From Phaeodactylum tricornutum CCAP 1055/1 (taxonomy: Eukaryota; Bacillariophyta; Bacillariophyceae; Surirellales; Neidiaceae): 64,000 bases of DNA. Below are positions 41,405-52,064 of the stretch, piece after piece (position 1 is the first letter of the stretch; each line of letters starts with the position of its first letter). Made by a program: the position numbers and the translations under genes. Where the stretch lies: positions 434,001-498,000 of the forward strand of contig NC_011691.1 of NCBI RefSeq assembly GCF_000150955.2, written 5' to 3'. The notes under the pieces were generated by a model that worked only from the letters and a program-made list of their open reading frames with translations, was not told the origin of the DNA and did no database searches.

Positions 41405-42721
41405 ACTGGCGATGATTGTTGTCGACGAGCGCTGTGTTGACTGTGAAAGTTACGACTGCCTCGACTTGCTTGTTGTGGTGTTTCCAGTTAATTTGTGTGT
41501 TGTTTCCAAAGAAGAAACACTGGGCAATGACTACTTTTTCGCGTTCGTTGTTTGTGAGAACACGTGGATAGGTGGATTCGGAGACGAACGCGGTTTGAAA
41601 ATGTGGGCGACGGAGATGGTGACGTGTTGGCGGTTCCCAAATTCGAGAGAATCTACGGAAGGAATGGTGGTAGTAGTAATAGCAGTGGCAAGTACCCGTT
41701 GATTGGCGATGTGGACACGGACTACGTTTGGGCCTGTTGGGTGGTAGAAGCAATGCAGCTGGCACGTGCGTGTTCCTACCGATGGGACTGACGATTCTGC
41801 GTTATCCGAATCGGTCGTGGACTGCCACTGAGGTGGTTCCTATCCTGACGAGAGCGTGTAGGCCATGTGGGACCCCACTACAGCAGCCGGTATTCCGGTC
41901 ATTCTTCTTTCATATCTCTTACGCATATTTTGGAATCGACGCGTGCACTTGTGGAGGAATACATGCGTCAATTGTGACGGGCTAAACGTGACGTCGTCTC
42001 TGAAATGTTTAGATTCTATTAATAGTATCTCAACTACTTATTGTTGTCCTTGAATGTGGACATTTGTTTCTTTCAACGGAAATATAGCTCCAAAGACCTT
42101 CAGGTATAAGTGTCCGTCAGTAAGATGGACATTTATATAAGTGTGGAGCCATTTTTCCCGCTTACGCATCCTGTTTTGCTGGCAACGGATGCACTTGTAA
42201 AGGATGATAGGTATGTCCCGCGGCCACTCGTGCCGCGCAGGGGGAATCTACCTACGGGCAAAACCGCAACGAACGGTTACTGGAAATCCTCGGCAGCACT
42301 ATTAGCAGGTGTTGTTCCGCAAAACAACGCCACGTGCGTGCGTGGCAGGAATAGAGAGTCGAACCAGATGAGGTTTCGACAACACATATTGTCACTCCGC
42401 AATATTCTTGATGTGACGCAAAATTTACTGTTTGTTTAGTCGAGTATGAGTGTATATTGTTTCGGTATGATTTGATTTCTCCAGAAATGCTAGTTTCGCT
42501 GCAGAAGTAATCCATCGGAGGCCCGATATTGTCGAGTTCCAAATTCTTTCGAGTAAGGCGTTGTCTCATGGTCTCAGAGGTGGTACCGGATTTGTGACTC
42601 CCAGTCAAGACTGACATGACTGAAATGCAAAAAAGGAAAGCAATTAGCAATTGGCAAGGTACAGCATCAACAGTAAACATATGTTCAATGTAACAGTTCA
42701 CTTGATCATCCAAACTGTTAA
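41405..42721. other. intergenic or possible exons, 1.3 kb
   Basis: No firm gene. A strong splice-acceptor-like site on the minus strand near 42620 (pyrimidine tract, then GCATTTCAG) is followed by a protein-like stretch reading GSHKSGTTSETMRQRL, which may be a second exon of the small gene at 42722-42928. The rest shows nothing. Confidence 0.35.
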
Positions 42722-42928
42722 CTACATGTATGCACCACCGTCCATCAAGATTCTCTCCTGTTTTTTAGACTGAAAGGCACCCTTCGGCAACGGTACGATG
42801 ACAGACGAAAAGCGTATTGCACCATTCTTGGCACTCTTGGGTTCGTCTGGATTTGCCCCAAGATTCGTTTTGCCTACCGGGAGTTCGAACGATGCGGAAT
42901 CTCTCACGACAATGGTACAGTTGCTCAT
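42722..42928 (-). CDS. hypothetical small protein or first exon
   Basis: ATG at 42928, divergent from the acyltransferase gene. The 68-codon frame has ordinary protein composition (RDSASFELPVGKTNLG, FSSVIVPLPKGAF). It may end at the TAG at 42722 or splice from a weak donor near its 3' end to the acceptor near 42620, which would keep the frame open for about 100 further residues. No family recognised. Low confidence in both the gene and its extent. Confidence 0.3.
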   Translation of the reverse strand: MSNCTIVVRDSASFELPVGKTNLGANPDEPKSAKNGAIRFSSVIVPLPKGAFQSKKQERILMDGGAYM

Positions 42929-43150
42929 TCTGATTGATGGCTAGTACCTAATTAGCTATCAAACAAAAGTCTGCTTTGAGTCCGTAACTGTAGAGACCCG
43001 AGACCCGCTACGAGTGTTGTACTTTCATGCCTCGCTGCTACTCACCCTGGCCCCCGTCGGTTCTGTCGTCAATCACCGCCCCTTGAAGTGGAAGGACCAA
43101 CGACTGTATACACCTCTCGGTATTCATTCTTTCCCCGTTTCGATCCCGTG

Positions 43151-45961
43151 ATGATGAAGGCGTTTCGGAAAATCATCGTCACCGACAATGTGAACAAAAT
43201 TCCTTGTTCCAGCCTTGTGAGGAGTCGAGTGAATGCGCAACAACACGAGACGCTCCGTGCACCCGGTCCGAACAGCTGGACGAAACGAATAGTTGTGCTG
43301 ATACATATTAGTCTGGCACTACTTCCAAATATCTGTTCAGCAAGCCTAGCCAATCCATTGCAATCAAAATTTGAGAACGACGCTGACAAGACGGAGCCTC
43401 CCGAGCAAGAAAATAAAGCGTTTATAGAATACGAGACTCGAAGCGATGCCAAGGATCGTTCCTCGAACTCGGACGATAACGTGGAAGACTCTATGTACGA
43501 TCCTCTCCAAATCGACCCGGAGTGCGGATACGAGGATTGTTGGAGTCCGCCCGAAAGTACAATGGAACAAATAACTACTGCAGGGGTCGACGCCACGTGC
43601 AGTTACGGCGGTGTCGACCCGGATGGACTATTCCAAGCGGAGGACGAGGAAAGTCGGGAACGCTGCACTACCCAGCAAGAAATGATTGTGGACAAGCATT
43701 GGGGGTCCGATCCACATATTATTCAAATGCGAGATAAGTTACGTCAATCGGGTAGTGGTATTTCGAGCAAGCATGAGCGGTTGAAGAAAATCAACGATAC
43801 AGCCACCGGTTCCACTACCCCCACCAACCACGCCACAGCAAAAGCTAACGAATCGGACACTGTGAACAAACGACCGCCAATATTTCTCATGCCTGGTTTG
43901 GCATCGACTCGCCTCGTAGCTTGGCGTTTTAAATCGTGTCCACATCATCCACTGCTCAGTGACATCAAAGTACAAGACTATGTTTGGCTCAACATCAACC
44001 TTGTCATGCAGATGGGGACCATTGACGTTTCTTGCATGAAGGAATGTCTTCAGCTAGGATGGAATCAAACAGATACCGACGATATCGAAATTGGATGCAA
44101 GCTACGCCCTGATGAAGGATTGGACGCAATTTCTAGTCTATCTCCTGGTGGAATCAGTACAAAACTTCTAGTGGGAGGTACCAACACTGTATATGCATGG
44201 CTTGTTCAATGGTTGGCCGACAACCTTGGTTACGACGTCAGCAACATCGTTGGATTGCCCTATGACTGGCGGCTGTCACCTGACAAAATGCAATCTCGTG
44301 ATGGCTTTCTAACCCTGACACGCCGTCGGATTGAAGCCGCGGTTCAGTCCAACGGGAAACCTGGTATTATGGTGGCACACAGTATGGGCAATCTTATTTT
44401 TCGATACTTTCTGGAATGGCTCAAAACAGAACTTCAGCAAGAAGCCTTTCACCGCTACGTCAAGCAAGCTGACCGACGAGCCAAAATGAAACAAAAGGCA
44501 GCTAGAAACCTTGAAGACGAAGCGAGCACTGATACTTCCTACTTGTCTGGTTGGGTGACAGGCTTTGACGAATGGTGGAGCGGTTCTCCCGCTGACGAAA
44601 CGGATATCGCTTCACGTAACGCCAAATTGTGGGAGCTCGCCCAAATGGAAGGCGAAACAGCATGGTATGAATGGATTGAAACGCATATCTGGACCTATAT
44701 TGGATTGTCGTCCCCGATGCTGGGTGCCATAAATCCGTTGCGTGCGGTCATCTCGGGGGAGAACATGGGTGTACCAATGGAAGATTCGACGGCCCGTGAA
44801 ATGGAGATAACGTTCGGGAGTACACACACCGTCAATCCACTCAGTACCAAAGAGGGCTTTTGTGATCGCTGGGACTTCGACGATTGGGGCGACGAGGAGT
44901 TGGCTACAACGTCGGCTAGGACGGCTCAAATGAACAAGCACCAGGCACACGTTGACTCGAGGCTCGCCTGCTTAGACGATATCGTTACCGAAATCGAAGG
45001 TTTGGCAGAAGATCAAGGCAACAGGGATCCTTGGAAAAACTATCCCGCTCTGAAAGCGTTGTTACTTGACCGAGAAGACTGGGATTCAGATCAACCAATG
45101 GTGCAGATCACCACCGAATACTGCGATGAAAAGGAAAAGTCTCCATGTGCCATCAACTCAACATTCAACATTGGTCCGTTAGATGTCCAATCCGGGGAGA
45201 TATTTACCAAAATTAACAAAGTTTGGCGCGAAGAGCTAGATCCGCTGAAAGTTAAGAAAGAGCAGCTTGAAGAGTCCTTTTGGAATACTGCCGTTCCTAA
45301 CATGTTGAATTCATCTTGGGAGCGACCTTTGATAAAACACGTGATTATGGCTTATGGCGTCGACGTTCCTACCGAAGTGGGTTACACATACCGCAAACGC
45401 GTTATTAAAGATACTTCATTGATAGAAGGGGAATACGACGGGATTCCCAATCTTCAGCGTGCTTTGTGGGAAGACGCCGGAGGAACTTTGTACGAAGAAC
45501 GTTTTGATGTTCAACGCGGTGGCTTTGGCGAAATGCTGGGCAAGAAGCGCCCGCGACGGACGAAAATTGCTGATGGATCATTGCACCACAGTGGTGACGG
45601 AAGCGTTCCCTATCTATCCCTCATGTGGGCGCACACATGGCTACTCCATGCGGTGCGTGCGTTGCGGCACGACGGCTCCGAAGGCCCTAAAAACCCTCTA
45701 GACGGCATCGAAATTAGCCACCGCCCCAAAGGAGCAATGGAATGGATGAAAGGATCGCCACCGAAAAGTGTTACAATTCTAGGCGGAGACAAAAAATACG
45801 AAGAGAGTTCCGACACTGGGACAGCCCATCCCCACGGCACCAAATATAAACCAGAAATGATTCGGTATCACTCGGCAGGGACCAGTCGAACAACAGGGAT
45901 TGAGTACACAACCACTGTTCTAGAAGCGTTGCGGGTCGAACACAAGGAGACAACTCGGTAA
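43151..45961 (+). CDS. LCAT-superfamily acyltransferase, PDAT-like
   Basis: The ATG at 43151 is the first in frame (the upstream extension starts GTG). 936 aa. An N-terminal membrane segment (IVVLIHISLALLPNICSASL) lies near residues 45-65, then an acidic low-complexity stretch, then the LCAT/PDAT fold: RPPIFLMPGLASTRLVAW, DVSNIVGLPYDWRLSP and the nucleophile motif AHSMGN (Ser411), with SGDGSVPYLSL near the C terminus carrying part of the triad region. Family members move an acyl chain from a phospholipid to diacylglycerol (oil synthesis) or to sterol, at the ER. Large inserts, including a Lys/Arg-rich stretch after the active Ser, make it longer than plant PDAT (about 670 aa). Phospholipase activity is the main alternative. 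Confidence 0.8.
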   Translation: MMKAFRKIIVTDNVNKIPCSSLVRSRVNAQQHETLRAPGPNSWTKRIVVLIHISLALLPNICSASLANPLQSKFENDADKTEPPEQENKAFIEYETRSDAKDRSSNSDDNVEDSMYDPLQIDPECGYEDCWSPPESTMEQITTAGVDATCSYGGVDPDGLFQAEDEESRERCTTQQEMIVDKHWGSDPHIIQMRDKLRQSGSGISSKHERLKKINDTATGSTTPTNHATAKANESDTVNKRPPIFLMPGLASTRLVAWRFKSCPHHPLLSDIKVQDYVWLNINLVMQMGTIDVSCMKECLQLGWNQTDTDDIEIGCKLRPDEGLDAISSLSPGGISTKLLVGGTNTVYAWLVQWLADNLGYDVSNIVGLPYDWRLSPDKMQSRDGFLTLTRRRIEAAVQSNGKPGIMVAHSMGNLIFRYFLEWLKTELQQEAFHRYVKQADRRAKMKQKAARNLEDEASTDTSYLSGWVTGFDEWWSGSPADETDIASRNAKLWELAQMEGETAWYEWIETHIWTYIGLSSPMLGAINPLRAVISGENMGVPMEDSTAREMEITFGSTHTVNPLSTKEGFCDRWDFDDWGDEELATTSARTAQMNKHQAHVDSRLACLDDIVTEIEGLAEDQGNRDPWKNYPALKALLLDREDWDSDQPMVQITTEYCDEKEKSPCAINSTFNIGPLDVQSGEIFTKINKVWREELDPLKVKKEQLEESFWNTAVPNMLNSSWERPLIKHVIMAYGVDVPTEVGYTYRKRVIKDTSLIEGEYDGIPNLQRALWEDAGGTLYEERFDVQRGGFGEMLGKKRPRRTKIADGSLHHSGDGSVPYLSLMWAHTWLLHAVRALRHDGSEGPKNPLDGIEISHRPKGAMEWMKGSPPKSVTILGGDKKYEESSDTGTAHPHGTKYKPEMIRYHSAGTSRTTGIEYTTTVLEALRVEHKETTR

Positions 45962-46310
45962 GTTTGTGTGCTGGCTTTCGTGCGCAATTCTTCCAAGCGT
46001 ACTTCTAACAATCCTCTTTGTCGTAAAGAAATTACGATATTCTCGCTGCAGTGTTCACAGATGTCTTGCGCAAGATGCACGACGACTTGAACATTGTATA
46101 AAGTGTACCGGAAAAAAGATCCATATTTCGCTCGCATTCGGCCGAACAAATCAGTAAACGCTAGCTACACTTAGATATAAGCCGAATTCATGTATATGCA
46201 AAAGTCTTGATTGTAGATAGTATCTAAATGGTTTGTATTGCTCTTAGATCTGGGAGGTGCGAGCTACTGATATTGCTTTGAGACGTCACAATGCTGGGAA
46301 TGCAATAGTC
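45962..46310. other. intergenic
   Basis: Between convergent genes; nothing seen. Confidence 0.4.
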
Positions 46311-47517
46311 CTAGACTTTTTTGGCCTTGAGTTCTTTCAATATACTCTTTTCCGCTTCTAGCTTTGTTTTTGCTTGTGCAATCTTCACTTCTTGTTTTTC
46401 GATCGTTTTGCGTGAGTTGAGCGACCTGAGTTCCTTTTCGAGAGCCTTCAAATTTGTTTGGGCTTTCTTCACCTTCTCATCCTGTTTCGAAATCTGTTTC
46501 TTTAAAGCGTCGAGATTTGTTTTGCGAATCTTGGCTTCTTCTTTCGCTTTTCGTTCGGCATTCTTTTTGGCCACCTTGGCGTCAGCAGCTTGCTTGGCCT
46601 TGAGCTTTTCGGTGGCAACCTTTTTGGAAGCGTCAATTTTCTTCTGCTTTTCGGCCTGTTGGCTCTCATACAATTTGAACTTTTGGTTGGCAACGTCGTA
46701 ACTTTTCTGAGCTGTTTGTTTCGTCTTTTCGTAGCTTTTTGTCCCTTGTTGGGCCGTCGTGAGCTTTAAGGCAGTTTCTTTTCGGGCGACGCGAGCTTTG
46801 TCCAAGCCAACTAGTGACTCCGTTTGGGCTTGCTTGAAAGCAACTGATGAGGAAGAAACGTGAGATGACGTGAATACGGAGCCATCAGCCTTTTTTGATC
46901 CTTGGAGACGTACCTATTTTTTCCTTTTGTTTCTCCACGGCCTTGTCCGAGACCTTAACGTCTCCTCGCATAGTAGTGAGTTTGGTAGTGGCAGACACGA
47001 GGTCATCCTTCGCTTTGTTGGCCTTGTCCTCTGCCTTTTTGAGTATCGCCAGCTGCTTATCATCGGCTGCTTTGGCCGTCGCGACGGACTTTTGCGTCAC
47101 CTTGAGCTTGGCGTCCGCGGCATCAAGAATTGACTGGGCCGCGTCCAAGTTTCGTTGTTCGACCGACATGGGCCGCGTTACGGAAGCGGTGGGAGTGGCG
47201 GTGGAAGAAGCCGCTTCCGCCGGCATGGAAAGCTGGGGAGTGAACATCACCGACAGAGCAATGAAGGCACCGACGGTATACGAAACAGCTTGTTTTGCAG
47301 AGATGGCTCGCGGCTGCTCAATTGGCATCCCACGGGCGGATGATTCCCCGTCGTCGTACGGGCTCATCGAAAGCGCCGTCCGCAATGTCGTCGGCACCGG
47401 AGAGCATAACGACAGCGGTAACGCATTCCTTACCGGTGTATTTGTAACGTAGGATGGTGAGAAAGCCTGGCAGTACGCTAAAGAGGCCAGAATCAAAAGA
47501 TGTATGGAAAACTTCAT
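46311..47517 (-). CDS. coiled-coil protein, probably thylakoid lumen, two exons (378 aa)
   Basis: Exons 47517-46914 and 46843-46311; the intron starts GTACGT and ends CTCATCAG, and 604 + 533 nt gives 379 codons in frame. The N terminus MKFSIHLLILASLAYCQAFSP is a signal peptide with a plastid AFSP site. After a Ser/Pro/Arg transit stretch comes a second hydrophobic segment (AVSYTVGAFIALSVMFTPQLSMPAEAA) ending in an AEA-type lumenal cleavage site, so the mature protein should reach the thylakoid lumen or stay anchored in the thylakoid. The remaining 250 residues are almost pure Lys/Ala/Glu/Gln coiled coil with no enzyme motif. No named family is recognised. A structural role in the plastid is an inference. 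Confidence 0.8.
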
Positions 47518-48198
47518 GGCTTCAATTTGGAAAAGCAACCGATGTAGCAGATATTGCTCCACGACGGGGTTTCTTCTTCGAGAGTGCCGCTGCGGACGAT
47601 GGATGCTTAGTAACCTAGTAATCTGACAGGTCGGCCTGAATGTACGTGAGTCTACAGAGAGGTTACACAAGACGAGAAGCCAAAGTTACACAGCAAATAA
47701 CTAATCAGGACGGATGAATCAGCAAACGGACGTTTGGTCCGCTCTCTCCCTAAGGCGGACGGTGACTACAATTTCCAAGCGTTCTTTCATCTCGGAGACC
47801 ACACAGTTCGTCACACCAGTTGAAAACGCACCATACCACTAAACCGCAAACAAACAGAAGTGACAATCCAATCAGATTCGGCTTCACAGTCACCGTCAGT
47901 AGAGCCACCGACCAAGCGATTTACATTGGATTCCTCTTCCTAGTAGTAGTCTCGTATTGCCTGTCTACCCACCAAAACAAACGTCACCGACCCTCTCGCA
48001 AAGGATATTTCGTCAACTTGGGCGCGAAGCCTGTACGTCAGACCCGTGACAAGGGACATAAGGAACGATCCGGAAAATGATGAAAGCCCTAACAAAGGGA
48101 TACGCGGGCTCACCTCACGAATAGGTAACTCTCAGTCACAGTCAGTCAGAGAGAGTCACACAAACTTCAAGAATCCGAAACTTTTGCAGGCACAAAAT
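47518..48198. other. intergenic, unique part before the transporter duplication
   Basis: No gene. It includes a cluster of CAGTCA motifs (TTCACAGTCACC near 47883, TCACAGTCAG near 48136-48145). The duplicated segment starts at 48199. Confidence 0.5.
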
Positions 48199-50358
48199 AC
48201 GCGCGAAAACCAGGGCGCACCTCGAAACGTATAACCGATCTTCAACTGCTTATAACTGCCACCCAGTCTCCGCCATTCCGTTCAACTTTCTACTGACCCA
48301 AATATCTCCTAACCGCTAACTGCAATCTTCTGTCGTGGAAAGGGAAAACTAATTATAGCTAAGCAAACACCATCATTGGCGGTTGGGCAATAACGGGAGC
48401 ACAACCGCAGCTGCCTCGTTTATTAGGCTTCCCACGATACTTTCTAACCGTCACGGATCGCGGAAACCAGTCTTTGGCGAATCCGGTGCTCATCTTTCCG
48501 TCCAAAAAAACAACTCTAACAAACCACACCAAGCGGTTTCTACTACTCACAATTTTACCGTGAGGAAACTCCGAAACGTTCCTACCAAGAACATCTCGAT
48601 CTACTCTGCTTGAACAAAGACCCTTTCACCGACGACACCATGGCGGACGTTGCCAACATTTTGAAGTGTGCCTACTCGGTGGGCCTGCTCATCTTCTCTA
48701 CCATCATCATTATGGGTCTCATCTTCAACGAAGAAACCAAACTCTCGTCCGACGTTCACTCAGCCGTTGCCTTTATTGCTATCTGGGTCGGTGTGTTGTG
48801 GCTAACCATGGTGGAGGGCGGCCAAGGGTCTTTGGTCGGTCTGGCGCCCGTTAACGGAGAGCTCTACAAGGACTCCCATCCAATCGCCTACAAATGCACT
48901 TCGATTGCCCACAAGGGCGACAACCTCGATCGGTACCTGCTGGGTCGCCAGTTCATGGTGGTGCTGACTGTCTTCACCATCAACATCTCGGGCGGTCCCC
49001 TCAAGGACGCCGAGCTTTGGGGTTTCCCTTCTGTCCTGACCAACATGTTTCTGGGTAGTGGTCTGGCCATGATTCTCTTCACGGCCATGATTGGCCAGCT
49101 GAACTCTCAAGTCAACGCGTCACTGTGCATGCTCGACTACATTAACAACTACTTCGCGCTGTTCACCTTCTGGGTCGCTATGGCGATTGAGTTTTCCGGT
49201 CTACTTCACGCCTCCTACCTTGTGCAGATGCTTGTTGCTGCGCTTTCCGGCAAAAAGATCGAGTCCAACGAGGAGCCGCGCAACGGACTACAGAACCTCT
49301 TCTTTTGGTCGCGCTGTCTCGTTTCTCTCGCCATCCTGGCCTATTGCTTTGCGGTGACTTTAGCCGCTCTCTTTGACGGCAAGACCACCATGTGGGAAGG
49401 TGTTCCGTCGGCTGTTGCTGTCATTGTCTTCTTCCTGCTCATGTCCGTTGTTGGCTTGCTCGAGGGTATGCAGATTGCCTTCTTTGCTGTGGCTAAGATC
49501 CCCAAGTCCGAGCGAGGAGATTCCGTGTTTGCCAAGAAGACGTGCGAACTTCTCTTCAAAGGCGAAGGAAATAACCTTCCGGGCTTCATGATTGGGCGAC
49601 AGCTGTGTGTTGTTTCCTGCATGTTCTTCATTGCTCGCGTCACTAGTGTCGAGATTGCCGAAGGAGAAGAGAACATCTTCGGAGTCTCGGACGGCGTCCA
49701 AAAGCTCTTCGACACGGGTCTTCTCGGGGCCATCATCACCACAATTGTGGCGTCCATTTCATGGCAGCTTGTGGCCTCAGCCTTCCCTATCGCTTTCCTG
49801 TCCAACCCCTTCACCTATATCTTCCTTCGCATTTGTCTTCTGTTAGAAGCTATTGGTATCTGCTCCGGAGCTTGGGTTCTTGCTGCGATTCACAAGAAAA
49901 TTGCCGGTTTCCAGCGTGACGAGGTGTACATTGGTACTGCCGAGGAACGTGCCGCCAAGAACATGAGTGACAACACAGAGCAGCTACATTTGGGAGCCGG
50001 CCATTTGGTCAAACTTCCTGGCTTTGCTGAGCACGCGCCACCGGCCTTGAAGGCGCTTATGGAGACCAATCCGTCCGTTGCCGTATACCTCAACTCCATT
50101 CATGACATGGAGACTGGCAAAGGCAACAAAGGTCAGGAGTCCGAGACTGAGACCGAGTAAGAAGTACACCGCATTTGGTGGTTAGAGTCAAGAGTGGACT
50201 CAAGTCATACGAAACTCGAGTAAAGTCAGTAAATTTTGAAATGTGCAGCAAACTCGACGGCTCCGCACCAGATGGATGGATGGAGCAATCAGATATCGTA
50301 ATCCTACAGTTAATAAATACCCCAGTAAATCGTTCGATTCAATTCAAGTAGATGGTTA
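48199..50358 (+). repeat. segmental duplication, copy 1 (2.16 kb, silicon transporter unit)
   Basis: Matches 52065-54224 with a constant offset of 3866 bases. I found two differences: T/C at 48487/52353 and A/T at 50342/54208. The unit covers about 440 bases of upstream sequence, the whole coding region and about 200 bases of 3' sequence. Confidence 0.95.
48640..50160 (+). CDS. SIT: silicon (silicic acid) transporter, copy 1
   Basis: The ATG at 48640 is in a strong context (ACCATGG); the frame extends 10 codons further only from a TTG. 506 aa with about 10 membrane segments in two related halves. Each half carries the signature pair of diatom silicon transporters: EGGQ (59-62) with GRQ (102-104), and EGMQ (275-278) with GRQ (319-321). 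SITs take up silicic acid across the plasma membrane, coupled to sodium in marine species; the GxQ motifs are thought to line the path. The C-terminal tail of about 80 residues is hydrophilic and ends in a Glu/Thr-rich stretch. The protein is identical to copy 2. Single exon. SIT genes are usually regulated by silicon supply and cell cycle. Confidence 0.96.
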   Translation: MADVANILKCAYSVGLLIFSTIIIMGLIFNEETKLSSDVHSAVAFIAIWVGVLWLTMVEGGQGSLVGLAPVNGELYKDSHPIAYKCTSIAHKGDNLDRYLLGRQFMVVLTVFTINISGGPLKDAELWGFPSVLTNMFLGSGLAMILFTAMIGQLNSQVNASLCMLDYINNYFALFTFWVAMAIEFSGLLHASYLVQMLVAALSGKKIESNEEPRNGLQNLFFWSRCLVSLAILAYCFAVTLAALFDGKTTMWEGVPSAVAVIVFFLLMSVVGLLEGMQIAFFAVAKIPKSERGDSVFAKKTCELLFKGEGNNLPGFMIGRQLCVVSCMFFIARVTSVEIAEGEENIFGVSDGVQKLFDTGLLGAIITTIVASISWQLVASAFPIAFLSNPFTYIFLRICLLLEAIGICSGAWVLAAIHKKIAGFQRDEVYIGTAEERAAKNMSDNTEQLHLGAGHLVKLPGFAEHAPPALKALMETNPSVAVYLNSIHDMETGKGNKGQESETETE

Positions 50359-52064
50359 ACACAAGCGCAAATTGATTTAGGAGCTCTTTCCGGGGATGTT
50401 TTACTGTGTATGTACTTTCTAGAAGGAGAGAGGGGCTCCGGAAATGTACATCAAAGTGTGGTACAGCCGTCCAGCCAAGTGTTCTTTGGTCGATAGAAGT
50501 TACTGTTTCCAAAGTAGGAACGTGGCACAGCCAGAAAAGAGCCTTTCCTGGACACAATGTAATTGTTGTACCCGTTGGTAACGACCGCCGTCGTATGGAA
50601 AGATGCGAAAGCGTCACGCCAGCCCTGCAGAAGACGTACACAGACGGCTTATACTACAGTAGGCTGAATATCTATACTAGGTTTTCATTTGATTCCAATT
50701 TGTTGAAATTCTACTGTCGCGGTTGCGATCCTGCTGTTGGGGCGTACCTACCCAGCGGCAGGTGGTAATTCGTACACGACCTTAGCGATATTGAAGCCAA
50801 GAATGTCTGCACATTTAACCTTACAATCCCAGTGGCTGCCAATTCATTCAGGGTTACATCACGATGGTTTTCTGAAGAGTGCTCAGAGTGCAGACTTGAT
50901 GGCACACGCTCGATAAACCCAGACAGCACACACAACAACAATCAGACATCATCTTAGCCAAGAACAATGTCTAGAGCATAAAAGATTGAGGTTAACAAAA
51001 CAGGCTTACCCCAGTGAGCTTGGCTTTGTTGAATCAAATTTTTGTCCCACATTTACCATTGCGGGGAGGCCCAATAGTGAAAGGTGAAACAAGGAGCGAT
51101 GATTTGGCGGGTGTCGGAAGTGATCCGTATGGATCAGAAGCTGACTCCAGTCTTTATCTCTAATATCAAAATTCTGGAACAGTAGCATCCTTTAGTATAC
51201 TATTGGGAGCGAGGTCGCATTAACACGTTCTGTATATGTCGACCAACTCTCAAAGTCGTCCTTGTCTTGGCTAGGAAAAAGCGCAATCTCAATTTCGTGA
51301 AGCCCGCGCACACTCTTTTGACCACGTACGTCGCTCAGAAGTGTTCTTACGCGATCGATTGTAACAGTCAGTCCAAAGTTGCGACGCCAATTCATAGTCA
51401 GTGCAGAGTCAGCACCGCCACATCACCTTATCTGAAACATGCGGTCCGCATTTGTATTATGTTGCAATCAGAAATACAATTTCACTGTCAATGTCTGCAA
51501 GGCTGAGCTGACTGTCAGAATTCATCTCCTCCGAGTTACAAAGCGCAGCCGACGTATCGACGTACGCACCAGGAGCGTTGCTCCCAGAGCCACTACTTGC
51601 TAGCCAACAGCCAAAGCTATCTAGAGCAATTCCGCTATAGCAATTTGCTGTCTCACGTCTCGTTCCAATCTAGCTCTCTGTGAAGCAAATCAAGTTCAGT
51701 GGAAGCGACTTTGGCTGTTTGTAGTGACACTCTTCAAAATAGGACTAGCCATTTACCACAAGGCTGTCAGCGACCAAAATTTGGGGGAATGAATGAATCC
51801 ACTTCTTGTCAAGGAGGGGCTATACAACAAAATTCACCACAATGTCTGACTGTGTGTACATAAATTACAAAGAGTCTCCTGATTCGATTCACTGTCAGTC
51901 AAGAATAAGTGGAGATTTTAGGAGCTTCAGCCATGACGACATGCTGACAGAAGCTTATTTAATTGGGGACAACGATGGAATCGTTCAAAAGCTACATACG
52001 CAATGTATGTTAAAACTTTCGAGGTTGAATGACTGAGATAACAGCTTGACGCTTTCCCGAAAAC
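50359..52064. other. unique spacer between the two transporter copies, 1.7 kb
   Basis: No gene supported; the frames are short and without family features. TCACTGTCAA lies at 51482-51491 and TTCACTGTCA at 51888-51897. Nothing resembling a transposon end was seen at either border. Confidence 0.5.

Noticed and set aside
42252-42439. tRNA-like TTCGACTC on the minus strand
   Set aside because: The flanking bases do not form a T stem or acceptor stem.
48610-48639. Ten-codon N-terminal extension of the silicon transporter
   Set aside because: It would need a TTG start; the ATG at 48640 has a strong context and the same holds in copy 2.
50359-52064. Spacer between transporter copies as a transposon
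   Set aside because: No terminal repeats, target duplication or transposase-like frame was seen at its borders.
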